A stretch of 64,000 nucleotides of DNA from assembly GCF_000002985.6 (NCBI RefSeq), contig NC_003280.10, positions 7,498,501 through 7,562,500 on the forward strand. Direction: 5' to 3'. The position numbers were made by a program, and so were the translations under genes. The DNA is from Caenorhabditis elegans. Lineage: Eukaryota; Nematoda; Chromadorea; Rhabditida; Rhabditidae. The notes below the pieces were generated by a model. That model ran no database searches and was not told where the DNA came from. It saw nothing but the letters and a program-made list of their open reading frames with translations. Of this stretch, positions 24,869 through 36,682 are shown one piece after another. Positions within the stretch are counted from its first letter, which is position 1. Every line of letters begins with the position of its first letter.

Positions 24869-25982
24869 TCAGGATAAAACTCGACAATCGAGAAAATTTG
24901 GCCAATTCAAAAAAGCCGAGATAAAAATTGAAAATAAATTAAAATTCGTTGAGTTTCTTATTTAAAACTATTAAAATCATTAAAAAAACGTTTTACGACC
25001 AATATAAATTTAAATTTAAATTATTTATTTTGAAGTTTCAATGAGGAAACTGAAAAAATTTCTGAAAGCAATGTTTTGAAATGGAAGAGGTTATTTTCAT
25101 AATATTTTTAACGGAAAATCTGAAAAATAAAGTTATTTACAAAAAGTTGTTTTAAAAAATAGGTTTGATTGCAGATTTCAAGAATAATATTTCAAAAAAA
25201 TTAATTACATTTAAAAACTCGTCTGTTTTTATTTTTTAGTTTTTTTTCAATCATCATCAACTTTCAATCAAATTTCCAAGATTCCGAAATAATACTTCCA
25301 TTTAAACACATTTTCATCTAATTAAAATCTCCAATCCAATTCTTCTTTCAGTTTGGTCGGGTCCGTCTTTTTCTTAGTTCGTCACTGTTTCCACCACTGA
25401 ATGACAATAGCTTCCTGGCACTATGGAACCGCGTTGCCCAGCTAATCCCAGAGAAAACTAGCCGACAAATGTTTGCCTCTCGATTAAATTCTATTTATTC
25501 CCTTGCATTTTCATCTCTCTTAAAAATTGTGATCTCTTTAACTATTACTGGTTAACAAGATCATTTCAACATGAAATCTTTTATCCGGAGATTATCATGA
25601 CTTGTCTGTTATCAATTTTTTGGTTGAATAAATAAAGTGTGTTCCAGTCAGTTTTCGATTTTACAGTGCGTCTAGTAATATTTCTGACAGTATTGATAAA
25701 CGTCTCAAGTTGTTTGAATATTTTGCTCTAATACGCTGTAATTGGTCCATAACATATTGCATATTTGAGAAAAAGTTCTGAAAATACCCGGAGCTGAGTT
25801 GAGCCCATTTTATTATTACTGTCGAAATATTTTATCTCTTGTTTTTTGTATACTTTTTGTTATTCTTCACAATGTTCTAAAAACATTCACTTTGTCCTCA
25901 AGAAAGACCAAGAAGGAATGAAGAATTTTTACAATATAAGAGAAGAGTTCATAACAAGGCAAATAACAATTAAAAACACACA
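24869..25982. other. intergenic with a possible retroelement scrap
   Basis: AT-rich spacer between two minus-strand genes. On the plus strand a 67-codon frame without ATG opens right after an acceptor (tttcag) at 25352 and closes at 25555. It encodes LALWNRVAQLIPEKTSRQM, which faintly resembles the conserved LWN.LP region at the end of non-LTR reverse transcriptases. No other part of such an element was found. Confidence 0.35.
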
Positions 25983-27058
25983 TTATACATTCCGAACGAT
26001 TCCAAGTTTTTTCCTGCATGTGGTATTATCAAAATTTATAAGGAATAATACTCCATAATCGTTGACGACTTCAAAAATAATCACATATCGCTTATCACTG
26101 ATTAATGATTTAAAAAACTGTTTCATATTTGTCTTCTGATCGTTGTCAATCTGAAATTTAATAGTATTACGAATTAGTGGTTTTGAATACTTACGTTAAT
26201 ATTTATCTGGCATAACGTTATCCTATTTTCATCAAAATTTCGATTACGATGTAACATATTGGGTAATTCATCAAAAAATATATTAAACCAGATGCTGTAA
26301 TAAAACTGAAAAAATACGTTTCAAGGGGTTTCGCCTAGAAGTGCTTTACGTCTTGTTTCAAAACATCCTTGAGAAAATAGATTAAATCAAGTTGAAATTC
26401 TGATTTGGAGCTGGGTACGGCAGAGTCATCTAATATACTATAATGATTTAGAAACTATTTAAAGAAAACGTACTTAATGAATAATTATACTGTGGCTTCA
26501 TTGTAACATTGACCAGGCCCGATTTTGTACCAATTGCGACAGGATAATAATTTCCGATTTTTTGAAATAATTCCCTTTCCCTTTCCGATAGTTTGGGAGT
26601 CGCTCCAAAGATATTTATAATAGGAAGCCTCTGAAACAATTGGCATATTAAAAAATGATGACTACTTAGTTCTAAAACCTTTTTGAGTTGCGATTCGGCT
26701 TCAAAATTACTTGAAATTCCAACAGTGGCATGTGTTAAAGATTTTTGCACTTGAGGAGAAATATAAAACTTCGAATCACTAAGCTTCACAATGTTCAAAT
26801 CAAGAATAATCTTACAATTTGAGCTAATATTACCTGCATGATTCAGAAACTGAAAAAATATTTTGAATTTTAGATTCTTTAAAAACTAACCTCTGCAGTT
26901 GTAGTCAAATTGTTCCATGAGTCAATACCATTTTGAAAACAACTGCTCCATTTTGCGTATGCTGTCATTTTTTTCACTTTCGTTAACTCCTTCACAGTTA
27001 AAATTATAAAAACTATGAAAAGGAAACTATAAAGCAGTGGTGACTTGATTGTGAGCAT
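25983..27058 (-). CDS. unknown signal-anchored protein, six exons
   Basis: Exons 27058-26891, 26849-26679, 26630-26474, 26429-26350, 26305-26195 and 26150-25983 join in consistent phase to give 284 aa. Introns are short (41-52 nt), typical of C. elegans. The N terminus is a hydrophobic helix (LLYSFLFIVFIILTV) near residue 10, so the protein is secreted or a type II membrane protein. A conserved-looking central block reads NIFGATPKLSERERELFQKI followed by GNYYPVAIGTKSGLVNVTMK. The C-terminal half ends with VIIFEVVNDYGVLFLINFDN. Several N-glycosylation sequons are present (NLT, NIS, NVT). I do not recognise the family. It lies 1.1 kb upstream of the M16 gene in the same orientation and is divergent from rnh-1.1, with 206 bp between start codons. 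Confidence 0.7.
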
Positions 27059-27264
27059 CTCTTTGAAAATTAAACAAGTTACACATGAAATTCACATTTG
27101 GATGGATTTCAACTGCCACGACAATTGTATACTACGTGACCTTCAAATTGCTTGTTTTTTTATTTAAGAAATAGAACGTTCACGCTTGAAAAATAATAAA
27201 TCAATGCTATGCCGGCATTAAAAATTTTTCTCATTCATTTCGATTTTCTACTAGATTTTCTACT

Positions 27265-29675
27265 ATGATCCGTTGGTTTCGCAATTTCGGAGCTCTTTTC
27301 AAGAAGCCTCGTGGTGCAGGGTTAATGAAAAACGGTTTGAAAATTAACCAAATTGAATCTATTTGGATATTTCAGAGCAAACTCATAATTTACAGCGAGT
27401 TGTTCAGGTAATTTATACAAAAATCTGATTTTTAATGAATCAATGACGTTTCAGAATGATATAACGTGTCCTGAAGAGCAACGGAGTACAGGAGGCAGTG
27501 AGGAATATATGTATCAAAAATTATATTCAACCGGATAGAATTTCAGAAGGTGGTGGAGGTGGAAGTCATGGTGGTCATGGTGGCAGTCATGGAGGTAGCC
27601 ATGGAGGTCACGGTAGCCATGGTGGTAGTTATGGGGGCCACAGTGGTCATGGACGATCTTTTAGTACTAGCAGTGGATCAAGTGGATATCGAGGACTTAG
27701 TTCAGGTGGAGAATTTGTTGAATATCGACATTCCGCAAGCAAAAAAAGAGCTGACCAAAAGCGGCCTTCACGCGCCACGCCGAGTGGGCCTGCTGTAAAT
27801 AATTGTGTTCTATTTCCAGGATCTACCAATACCAGTTATTCAAAAAGTACTCCTAGAACTAACAGTGGTTATTCTACTGGAAAAAGTGAGATAATATCAT
27901 CGAAAAAATAACATTAAATATTTTTTTAGCCACAAAAACCGCTTCAAGTTCACGAAACTACAGTAATACGAGTTCCACAAGATCTACAACAAAACCTAGT
28001 AAAAGTAGCTATTCAAAAAGAAGCACTAAGTCGACAAAAAGTTTGAATTACTCGAGTTCATCTTTGGGATCAAAGTCAATTGAGAAATCTCGTCGATCAA
28101 GCCGGAAGTCTGGTTCTCGACAAGATTCAGGTTTGAACAAAATAACTAAAGGGAAAACGTTATTTGATTAAAAACTGTTTCAGTTGCATCTCGAAGACAG
28201 TTGAGAAGTGTGTCGAGCAAACCACAAAAAAGTGAGTGGACTATATAGTTCCCATGGTTTATATATTCTTTAGAATACGTGGCAACTGATATGCCAAGCA
28301 CTGTGTCAACTGGTAGGTCAAGAGGTAGAAGTGTATATAGAAGAAATAATGTCAATGCTGGTAAGAGAATAATTGTGCGTGAAGATCAGAGATTCCATTT
28401 TTAGATGTTTCCCAAAGGCAATCCAGAAGCATGTCGGTATCTCGTGGAAGAAGCAGGAATCGTCAGTTATAGAATATAGTAATAGTAGATAGTTGTGTTT
28501 TCAGGTTCTCAAAATCGTGAAAGATCTCCTTCGATTGAAAAATCTAGTTAGTTTCTAATTTTCATGCAACTCCGTTAACAGTTGAGTCATTTTTAGCAAG
28601 AAGTCAGCATGTCAGCAGAAAAGATGCATTCAACAGTCATGACGTGTTGAGTCCTACGAACGTTTGTTCCATTCAAAGATTATGCAACTATATTATACTA
28701 TATTCAGAGATCTGGAAGTGTACACCGAAGTCATTCTGCTCATCACGAAAGAACTTTTGAGGAGAGACATAAAACACCCAATGGAGTTTGGAATGAAATG
28801 TTTCCTAAAGGAACACTCGTTGTATGTGCACATTATAGTTATTCAAATGGAGAAAATAAATTCAGATGTACACTGATGGGTCGTATTTGAAACGTCCACC
28901 AACTTCTGGAATCGGAATATTTGTTGGACCAGGTCACGAATTGAATAGATCGCAACGAATTCGGGGACCTATTCAGGACAATAACTATGCAGAGTTTATT
29001 GCTGTGAGGACTGCACTGCAGAACGCTTTGAAAAATGAAAATTACAGGTAAGCTATGGTTGCTGGTTTTTTGGTTTTTAATTTTCCAAAGTATTGTTTTC
29101 AAAATGAAAACTTTCAATATAGAAGAACTTTTTAAAGAGAAAACTTGAGAGAAAAATTTTGCTCAAAGTATAATTTGTTCCAGAGACCAGAAAGTTGTAA
29201 TCAGAACTGATTGTTTGAATGTGATCGAAGCTCTTCAAGGAACCAGACCTACAGCGTAATTTTAAATAAAAATATAGCCAATAATCAACATGCTTACAGT
29301 TTCGTGGACGTTAAATCTCAAGTGGAATTTTTGTCGAAGCAGTTTCCGAAAGGTGTCCACTTCCAGCATGTTTATGCTCACGCGGGTGATCCAGGAAATG
29401 AAATGGTAGGAGTATATTATAACCCAGTTTTTCCAAAACAATTTGATTTTAAGGCCGATCTGTTTGCTGGTCAAGCTTCTTCCAAATCTCAAAATAGTTT
29501 CGGTGGTGGCCAACGGACTCGAAGTGCAAGCACAGCTAGAGGTCGTTCGAGAGGTTCGTTTCATTAACATCTCTCAATTCATTTATATTTTTCAGAGCGC
29601 AATCGTTTGAGATCAAAGTCAAATGATCCATCTTTTATTCGATCCAGAAGCCACTCAATCCACAGCAGAAAATGA
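27265..29675 (+). CDS. rnh-1.1: ribonuclease H1-type enzyme with long low-complexity N terminus
   Basis: At least a dozen short exons. The ATG at 27265 begins MIRWFRNFGALFKKPR, a basic amphipathic start that could be a mitochondrial presequence. Exons from 27542 encode a Gly/His/Ser repeat region (GGHGGSHGGS), followed by a long Ser/Arg/Thr-rich region ending about 28660. The RNase H fold occupies the C-terminal part: MYTDGSYL (first Asp), NNYAEFIAVRTAL (Glu), VVIRTDCLNVIEAL (second Asp) and HAGDPGNEMADLFAG (His loop and last Asp). All four catalytic carboxylates are present. The enzyme cleaves RNA in RNA:DNA hybrids. The N terminus replaces the hybrid-binding domain seen in many RNase H1 proteins. 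It ends in an Arg/Ser-rich tail; AATAAA follows at 29722. Exact boundaries in the 27780-27830 region are uncertain. Confidence 0.9.
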
Positions 29676-29721
29676 AAGCTCAAAGTCTAAATTCTTTCAA
29701 ATGTGAAAATGTTTTTTGACA

Positions 29722-29727
29722 AATAAA
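29722..29727 (+). terminator. poly(A) signal of rnh-1.1
   Basis: AATAAA 47 nt after the stop codon of the RNase H gene. Confidence 0.6.
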
Positions 29728-31145
29728 TGCTTCTGAAATTGAGGATTAAAAACAAGAAACATTTTCTGCAAAAGATTCACATGAATTTCATTCCAAAGTC
29801 CGTTTTTCAAAAGTCGTGATGCAAACTGCAAATGACAAACGAAGAAGATATGTAATTGCGTACAAACCACGTGCCAGTTAAGGTTATCACTAATAGTCAT
29901 TTGATTCCCGGAAGGTGAAAGTGTGCACCCGTGAAAATATCGTGATTTTTTGTGGAAGTGTCGCTGATGGACATATGACTACGTGTTTAGACATTGATAA
30001 ACATAATAGGTGTCTGAAAACAGAACGCCCAAACAGGTTGAAATTTTTATAGAAAGTTGTGGGAAAGGTGTGTCACCAGGAAGTTTTTCAAATTTTACCA
30101 ATGTTGTTGCCGATTCCAAAAAGTTTTCATTGGATATTGAGGAACATTGAACAATAAATACTGTGTCAAAACTTACTCAGCCTTTTTGAATTTTTTTCGC
30201 ACTATCCAAATATTTTACTCAATGAATGTGTTATTCCACTTGTTTGCTTGAAAATTTTTAAAAATATTTTGGATGAAGTTCTCAACAAAGCTACGATTTT
30301 ACTGTCAATCAGTTCGAATTAAGAGGTATATTCCAAATGAAATTTTTCTAAATGAATTTGCACTGAACCAATTCCGGACGATTGATTGACAATACAACTA
30401 GGGCCACAGGTCAATTTTGTGGCCCTTATTCACTTGTTATTCACGTGCACTGGTCAGTTATTCGATCTGCTCTCCCTTCTTGTTTTTTTCTTGCTCCGCC
30501 CACTCAGGCTATACTAAAAGCTGTTCCAGTGTTGCTCATTTTTCAAAGAGACAACCAACCAGCTCGTTTCGTTCATCTTATTACTTTGTTTTCATCGCCA
30601 ATCAATTGTTCCGCTTTTTTTACTTTATTCGTCTATACCATATGATCCACCTCCCAGTTTATCACTAATCATTGTGTCTTAGACATGTGACAAAGTTTAG
30701 AGCATCTAAGTTCATCATACGCAGACACAAAAGCGCACCGAAAACCAGCGATGATTTTCGAAAATTACAACTTTCTGCGTCTCTAGATCTTTTTCGTGGC
30801 AAAGAACGTTCTCGAACGTTTCTTTTTTCTTTTTCACTCATCTCGTTGTGGGAGCTTCTGTCTATGTCTCTTCGTGTTATTCGCTATTTCAAGCGGCCCG
30901 TGGTATCCACGTGAACACTCGAAGTTTTTCTTTGCATTGAAAGGCGCCTGTCTTTGCAATTCTTATAGAAAAAAGATAACAGTTCGGACATTACCCCTGC
31001 AAGTGATCCATTTGTCATTCTATATTTATCAAAGTTATGTACAAAAGGTTTTATTTTCTGAATAGTTCAATTTCTCATACACATACTTTTTAATCTCTAT
31101 TTCTCTTTCTCTCCCATTGTCTCTAACACTTGTTATTTTTAGACA
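29728..31145. other. intergenic, upstream of aldo-keto reductase
   Basis: No supported gene. Overlapping open frames at 30382-31065 are T-rich and pyrimidine-rich and show no domain. The last 60 nt before 31146 are pyrimidine-rich and end TTATTTTTAGACAATG, a plausible trans-splice acceptor just before the start codon. Confidence 0.5.
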
Positions 31146-32327
31146 ATGATCCCAACTACTGTCTTATCGAACAATGTTGAAATGCCATTAATCGGCCTTG
31201 GAACAACTCATTCTGGAGGCTATTATCATGACGCTGTTCTCCATTCAATCAAAAAATGTGGCTACCGTCTTATTGATACGGCTAAACGATATGGAGTTGA
31301 AAAACAATTAGGAATAGCTGTCAAAAACTGTTCAGTTCCCAGAGAAGAGATGTTTTTGAGCACAAAACTGTGGCCAGTTGACTGTGGAGATGAAGTGTAC
31401 AATGCATTTCAGACATCATGTGAAAAATTACAAACGGATTATTTGGATATGTATATGATACACATGCCACAACTTCCTGATTGGATTGTGAATCAGAAAG
31501 AGACAAAAGAAAAGACATGGAGACAAATGGAGCTCCTTTATGAAGATGGCAAGTTCGGGTTTTGTTTTAAATGTTTTAAACTTGCATTTGGTGAAGCAAC
31601 TAGTTATATAGCTTTAAAAATCAGCTGTAACGAGCTATGCAAGTTGAACCTAAAACTGCCAATGAGCATTAGTCGTTCAAAAAATCCCCAAACTAATTTC
31701 ACTATCATTACAGAACATGTCCGTTCAATTGGTGTTAGTAATTATTCAATCGAAGATCTAGACGAGTTATTAGAGTTTGCAAGTATCCTTCCACATGCTA
31801 ATCAAGTAGAACTTCATCCATGGTTCCACCAGGCCGACCTCAAAAATTATTGCGATGAACTGGGGATTCTCACGATGGGTTACTGTCCACTTGCCAAGGG
31901 AAAGTATTTGGAAGATGAAACGCTCTGTAAAATTGCTTCAAAATATCAAAAATCTCCGGCACAAATCTGTCTTCGTTGGAGTATTCAACAAAACGTTCCA
32001 ACTGTTCCAAAAAGTACAGACTGTCGCAGATTGAAAGAGAACACGAATGTTTTTGATTTTGAGCTGTCTGCAGAAGATATGAACACTTTGAACTCATTCT
32101 CATCTCAAAATCGAAAGGTAGACTTCAAATTCAAATTAATAATAAACCTTTTATTCCAACACTTTCAGATTGTCGATCTATCAAACATTTGCCAAAAAAT
32201 GTCTCTTCCTGACGGCTACAAGTTAAATGGACGAGTCTTCGGAGTTCCAGAAGAGGATGAGACTATTCCGAAAAGTTGCTCAAAATGTGCTCAAAAACAA
32301 AATGTACCACTTCCAGTGTGTATATAA
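31146..32327 (+). CDS. aldo-keto reductase (ZK1290.5-type)
   Basis: Three exons, 31146-31548, 31714-32117 and 32169-32327, give 321 aa. The AKR barrel is clear: LIGLGTTHSGG near the start, YRLIDTAKRYGVE with the catalytic Asp and Tyr, LSTKLWPVD with the catalytic Lys, LDMYMIHMP with the active-site His, VRSIGVSNYSIEDLDELLE, PHANQVELHPWF, and VPTVPKSTD for NADPH binding. It reduces carbonyls with NADPH in the cytosol. The first intron uses a GC donor (GATG|GCAAGT) and ends ATTACAG; removing it restores the family's continuous spacing before HVRSIGVSN. Both introns are multiples of three without in-frame stops, so the unspliced message also reads through. The C terminus is a Cys-containing tail (PKSCSKCAQKQNVPLPVCI). 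Confidence 0.93.
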   Translation: MIPTTVLSNNVEMPLIGLGTTHSGGYYHDAVLHSIKKCGYRLIDTAKRYGVEKQLGIAVKNCSVPREEMFLSTKLWPVDCGDEVYNAFQTSCEKLQTDYLDMYMIHMPQLPDWIVNQKETKEKTWRQMELLYEDGKFGFCFKCFKLAFGEATSYIALKISCNELCKLNLKLPMSISRSKNPQTNFTIITEHVRSIGVSNYSIEDLDELLEFASILPHANQVELHPWFHQADLKNYCDELGILTMGYCPLAKGKYLEDETLCKIASKYQKSPAQICLRWSIQQNVPTVPKSTDCRRLKENTNVFDFELSAEDMNTLNSFSSQNRKVDFKFKLIINLLFQHFQIVDLSNICQKMSLPDGYKLNGRVFGVPEEDETIPKSCSKCAQKQNVPLPVCI

Positions 32328-32679
32328 TAATAATAATCATTTTCATTCCGTCATTCACTTTTTATAATTTTTGTTGTGCTATCCTACAGGTATCCATTTT
32401 TTACGTTCTTTCAATAAATTGTTTCATAAACAATCAGCTAATAATCAGTCGAAAAACGCGGTGTCAATTGAATTCCTCGTTTCCATTGTCTTGTTATATC
32501 CGACGTCTATCATCTTTTTCGTTCTCTCCATCCTCTTTTGTCCATTGTTTCAAGATGCGAAAGCTTCTCACCATCTCGATCCAGGTCACCAACTCGTTTT
32601 CCTATCACTTTCACCTGGCTTGATCCTCGAGCGGGAGGCTTACCGCCCATCACTCAGTCTCGAAGCTAATCACAATCCG

Positions 32680-34640
32680 ATGATGGTGATGAACCCATTA
32701 ACTGCAACTTTTCTTGCCGCTCTTATTGGCACGGCTGCATCAGCTTCATGTGGTTCTTCTGGGATCCCATTCCGTTTTGAAGTTCTTCCATCCGGACAAC
32801 CAGTGCTCGGATGTGGATCTCCAACTTGTTTTGGAGCTGAAAATGGAGGAAGAGACTTGAGACATGATTCTAGTTTTATGGTAAGATTTATTTTTGATAA
32901 TACTAATTGAGTTGGGAAGCTTTTTTTGCAAATATTATACATTTGAGCAACTACAATCTGCATTTTTCAATTTTTTGGTTATTTCTTTATAAAAATTTTT
33001 GTCTTTCCTGTAAAGAAGTTTGGATGGAAACTTTTTTGTGTAACATAATAATATCAAACTATGAAGTGAATGTATGCACTCCTAAAGACATATATGATCT
33101 CTATCGAAGATCAATGAAATAGCCGTTATAAATCTTTTGCGAACCTGTCTGCTAACATTTCCGATAAAGTGCGTTGTCTATTTGAACTGATAAGCGGCTA
33201 AACCGGTTATTTCTTTCTTTCAGGCAGGTGCTGACGGTGATGATGGATTTTTCCGTGATGGAGATCTTGCACGTGTTCGTGTCCGTGATCCAGATGCTCC
33301 AGCTCAAATGGCAAACTGTCCACGTGAATTCTCATCTTCCAGCTGCTCCAATCCAATGACTTGGGTTGGAGGATTCAAGGCTAGTGATAACGGAGAGTAA
33401 GTTTGGCATTTAAATTTGAATTTTAAATTTAAATTTTCAGCCTTTCTCTTCAATGCTGTCATTATGAAGGGCTTCGATTTGCTCAAGAAGTTGGGCGCCC
33501 AGTTGTTCATCCAGGAGAGGTATATTCTGGAGGAGAAGTTCTTCGTGATGGCCGTCAAACTGGATTTGATGCTATTTCGAATGTGAGAAAAATAACTTCT
33601 GGGGATGGGACGTAAGTTTAATCCATTTCATAATAAAATAAAAATCTGAAATTTCAGAGTTGCTTATGAAGTTACTGTCACCCGTATGAACTGCCTTCCA
33701 AATCCAGGAGAAGAGAGCAATGAAGTTTCTTTTGATATTCAAAGAGACATTGGAAGAATTCTCGATAAAGTTGGAGAAACTGCTGCAAGCGGAGTTCAAA
33801 CCAATCACATCGAAGCCGATCAACGTCTTTCTCCATCTACCGATGTTCAATCTGATTCATATGTTTCTCCAACTGAAGCCGACCCACAAGAACCAGTTGA
33901 GCAATTTGTTCAAGTAGGAGAACAAGTTGTTCCAGTAACATCTGCCGGATACTATTATCCAGTTGCTTCCGGAGTTCCAGCCTGCTTTACTGGAAATTCA
34001 AAGGTTATGACTCCAGCAGGAGAAAAGTCAATGGCTGATTTGAGTGTTGGAGATATGGTTATGACTTATGAGTATGGAAAGATGACATACACAAGAGTTG
34101 CATCATGGCTTCATAGACTCCCAGATACAAAAGCTGCCTTCATCAAGCTCACTACTGAGCAAGGAGCTATTATCGATATGACTCCGCAGCATTTCATCTA
34201 CAAGGCTAACTGCGTTACAGAAGAAATGGAACTTGTGTATGCTGAGGATATGACCATTGGGGATTGTCTGATGGTGAAGGAAAATGAAAGTGAGTTTTTT
34301 CAATATCAGGAACTTCAGCGTTTCAACTTTGAAGTTATATATTCTACGAATCTTTTCAGAACTCGTGATGACAACTATCAGTGAAAAATCAACATTTTAC
34401 GAGACTGGAGTGTACGCTCCAATGACTGAAACTGGAGATTTAATTGTTGATGACGTGTATGCTTCATGTCACAATGTTGTCAAGGCTAACACATTATCTC
34501 ATACTTTCCTCAACTTCGCCACTTCCGTTCAACAAAAGATGCGATCAGTTCTTGGATCATTAGAAGAAACTGGGCATCTTCCAGCCACTTCTGAATTCTT
34601 CTTGAATATCATTGATGTTCTATTGCCACATAAGTACTAG
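32680..34640 (+). CDS. wrt-1: warthog hedgehog-related protein with Hog domain
   Basis: Exons 32680-32880, 33224-33396, 33441-33611, 33658-34289 and 34360-34640 give 485 aa. A signal peptide (TATFLAALIGTAASA) is followed by the Wart domain: CGSSGIPFRFEVLPSGQPVL at its start and ITCGDG-like KITSGDGT near its end, with several cysteines (QCCHYEG). A Ser/Pro linker leads to the Hog autoprocessing domain, which begins CFTGNSKVMTPAGEKSMADL; the Cys is the expected cleavage nucleophile and PQHFIY carries the catalytic His context. The precursor is secreted and probably cleaved and lipid-modified. Warthog proteins act in epidermis and moulting. It lies tail-to-tail with wrt-10, 355 bp away. The start MMVM was chosen because it opens the signal peptide. 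Confidence 0.95.
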
Positions 34641-34676
34641 TCATCTCTTCAATTTTAATAACTAATAATTATTTAT

Positions 34677-34682
34677 AATAAA
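34677..34682 (+). terminator. poly(A) signal of wrt-1
   Basis: AATAAA 37 nt after the wrt-1 stop codon. Confidence 0.55.
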
Positions 34683-34995
34683 CCTCCTTGACATGTCGAT
34701 CTTTTCAATTTTTCTCTCAAAGGATAATAAATGTTTTCAAAATTTTTATGTCAGCTTTGAAATCTTGATGGAAAAGCAATTCAAAAAATAATAGATCAAG
34801 GAAACATTGTAGAGAAATATTTTATTAACGGTATTATTAAAATGAAAAGCTTATTAAAATGTACAAACTCGTTTTGATATGGACTCATTGGAATGAATGC
34901 GAGTGGATTTGAATGAGGGAAGAAAAGATCATCAAACTTGATAGGAAAGAAATAAAAAAAATAGAGGTAACAAAAAATAGTGAGGGCACACGAGT

Positions 34996-35946
34996 TTAAG
35001 CTCTACGGATTCCAGTCGATTGTCTTGGGAAGTGTGGTGGACGGTAACGAAGTGGGTTGAATGGTTTTGGTGCTGGGGTAGTCTGCAAGAAGATTTCAAT
35101 ATTTCAGATAGAAGGAAGCTCTTATAAACTCACTGTAACTTCCTCTTCTTCCTCGGTTTCCTCTTCAACAACTTCCTCTTCATCATTGCTCTCAACAATT
35201 TCAGCTTCATTGTCATTAGGCTGATCTTCTTCAAGTTGTTCAGCTTCCTCTGCTTCTTCCTCCACAGTTGGGGTAGTTGTTGGTGCTGGAGTAGTCTTAA
35301 TGACTCTTGGAGCAGAAGTAGTAGTGATAGGATCAAAATCAACCGGTTTCTCTCCCTTGGCACAGATCATACGGTACACCCAAACACGAACTCCTCCTCT
35401 GAAAAATTAGTTTTAATAATTACGATGAGAACTTTAAAAACTCACTGTTCAGTTCTGGCATTGGCAACGAAGTCGTATTCAGCTCCACCCTTATCTCCAT
35501 AAAGATCCTTTTCAGCAACTTCTCCTCCTTCGTAGAAGCTTCCAGCAGCAACAACATCAGTTCCTACGTAAATCTTGTTTTTGGCATGCATTGTGCAACA
35601 GCGGAGCAAGATGCTCTCACCGTTTGGAGCCCATCTCATTCCGGAGAAAACATCGGTTTCAGCACGGCAAGAAGTTTGATCCTAAAATTGGAAATAAATG
35701 TATTTCTAACGTTATAATTTTCAATATGCAAATTACTATTTTTGTTTCTAAACTTACGTCAATGCATCGTTTTCCAACTTCTCCACAAGGAACTGGTCCA
35801 CATTCAGCTTCAAGTGCTCCGTCTTCATATACAGTCAGTTTACGAACGACTTGATTTTTTGTGCACTGAGATCCGACACGAGGTGTAACAGCATCCTTTG
35901 CTAAAACACTAATAAGTAGACAAGAAATAACAGAAACAAGGAGCAT
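34996..35946 (-). CDS. wrt-10: warthog hedgehog-related protein without Hog domain
   Basis: Exons 35946-35758, 35681-35446, 35398-35134 and 35082-34996 give 258 aa. A signal peptide (LLVSVISCLLISVLA) precedes a Wart domain with conserved features: GSQCTKNQVVRKLTVYEDG, ECGPVPCGEVGKRCID, MRWAPNGESILLRCC and GGVRVWVYRMICAKGEKPVD. The C-terminal third is a Thr/Pro stretch and a long Glu-rich acidic segment instead of a Hog domain, so no autoprocessing is expected. It is secreted. The closest local relative is wrt-1, in inverted orientation, suggesting an old local duplication with loss or gain of Hog. Confidence 0.92.
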
Positions 35947-36682
35947 CCTAGCTATTTGGAAATAAGTGAGTGAGATTTTGGAGGGCAGCGGGAATATAGA
36001 CGATGGGGATAGATAAGAATGCGGGGAGGGTCGTACCGATGAGTAGTAGATTACTGGGTTTGTGGGTCACACAGATGTGTCTCCAACAGGAAGATCGACA
36101 TGGGTCAAGGCCTGAAGTAGAGAAAGTATTGAAAATTAGGAGGCGAAAGAATGATACGGATGTCGGACACGGTGTGGACGGACCGATTGTTGCCGAAAAA
36201 GTCCACGGAAAAAAGGGCGACATGTTGTGTGTAATGAAGGAGAAAACTGAGAAAAATGTAGGAAGCAACGGAAAATATGTCTGTGTTGGAACTATTCGGA
36301 ATAGTAGAATGGGTTGTACATACTTTTTAGTACTCAGAGTAAAACAAATTTAAGATGTTGAGAGGTTCTAAATAAACCGACAATCTCCGATGTTATGTAG
36401 ACAGAAGCTGAATATATAAACTAACAGTATTAAAAAATCAGTGAAAATATCTTGTGTCTAAATTATGTAATTTTTAGCTGGTTTCTAACAATTGAAATGC
36501 AACAAAAAACTTTCCGTTTGAACTTCAATCCGATTACCTAACTCCATTCTCTGTTCGTTTTTAGTTTTTATGTTTGCCTATTTGCTTCGCCATCTATAAA
36601 AAGTGTTATCACATACAGGCAGAGTATCACTCGCTTTCCACTCTCTCTCAACCATATTATTGCTCTTTTCTTTCTTTTTGTG
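35947..36682. other. divergent promoter region of wrt-10 and the MARVEL-like gene
   Basis: No confirmed gene. The left half is unusually GC-rich for this window and contains a 116-codon plus-strand open frame (36003-36353) and an overlapping minus-strand one. The right end, 36635-36682, is pyrimidine-rich and probably contains the 5' splice or leader site for the next gene. Confidence 0.5.

Noticed and set aside
27550-27798. Val/Met repeat frame in the Gly/His-rich region of rnh-1.1
   Set aside because: It is the shifted frame of the GGT/CAT repeats; the Gly/His frame connects in phase to the other exons.
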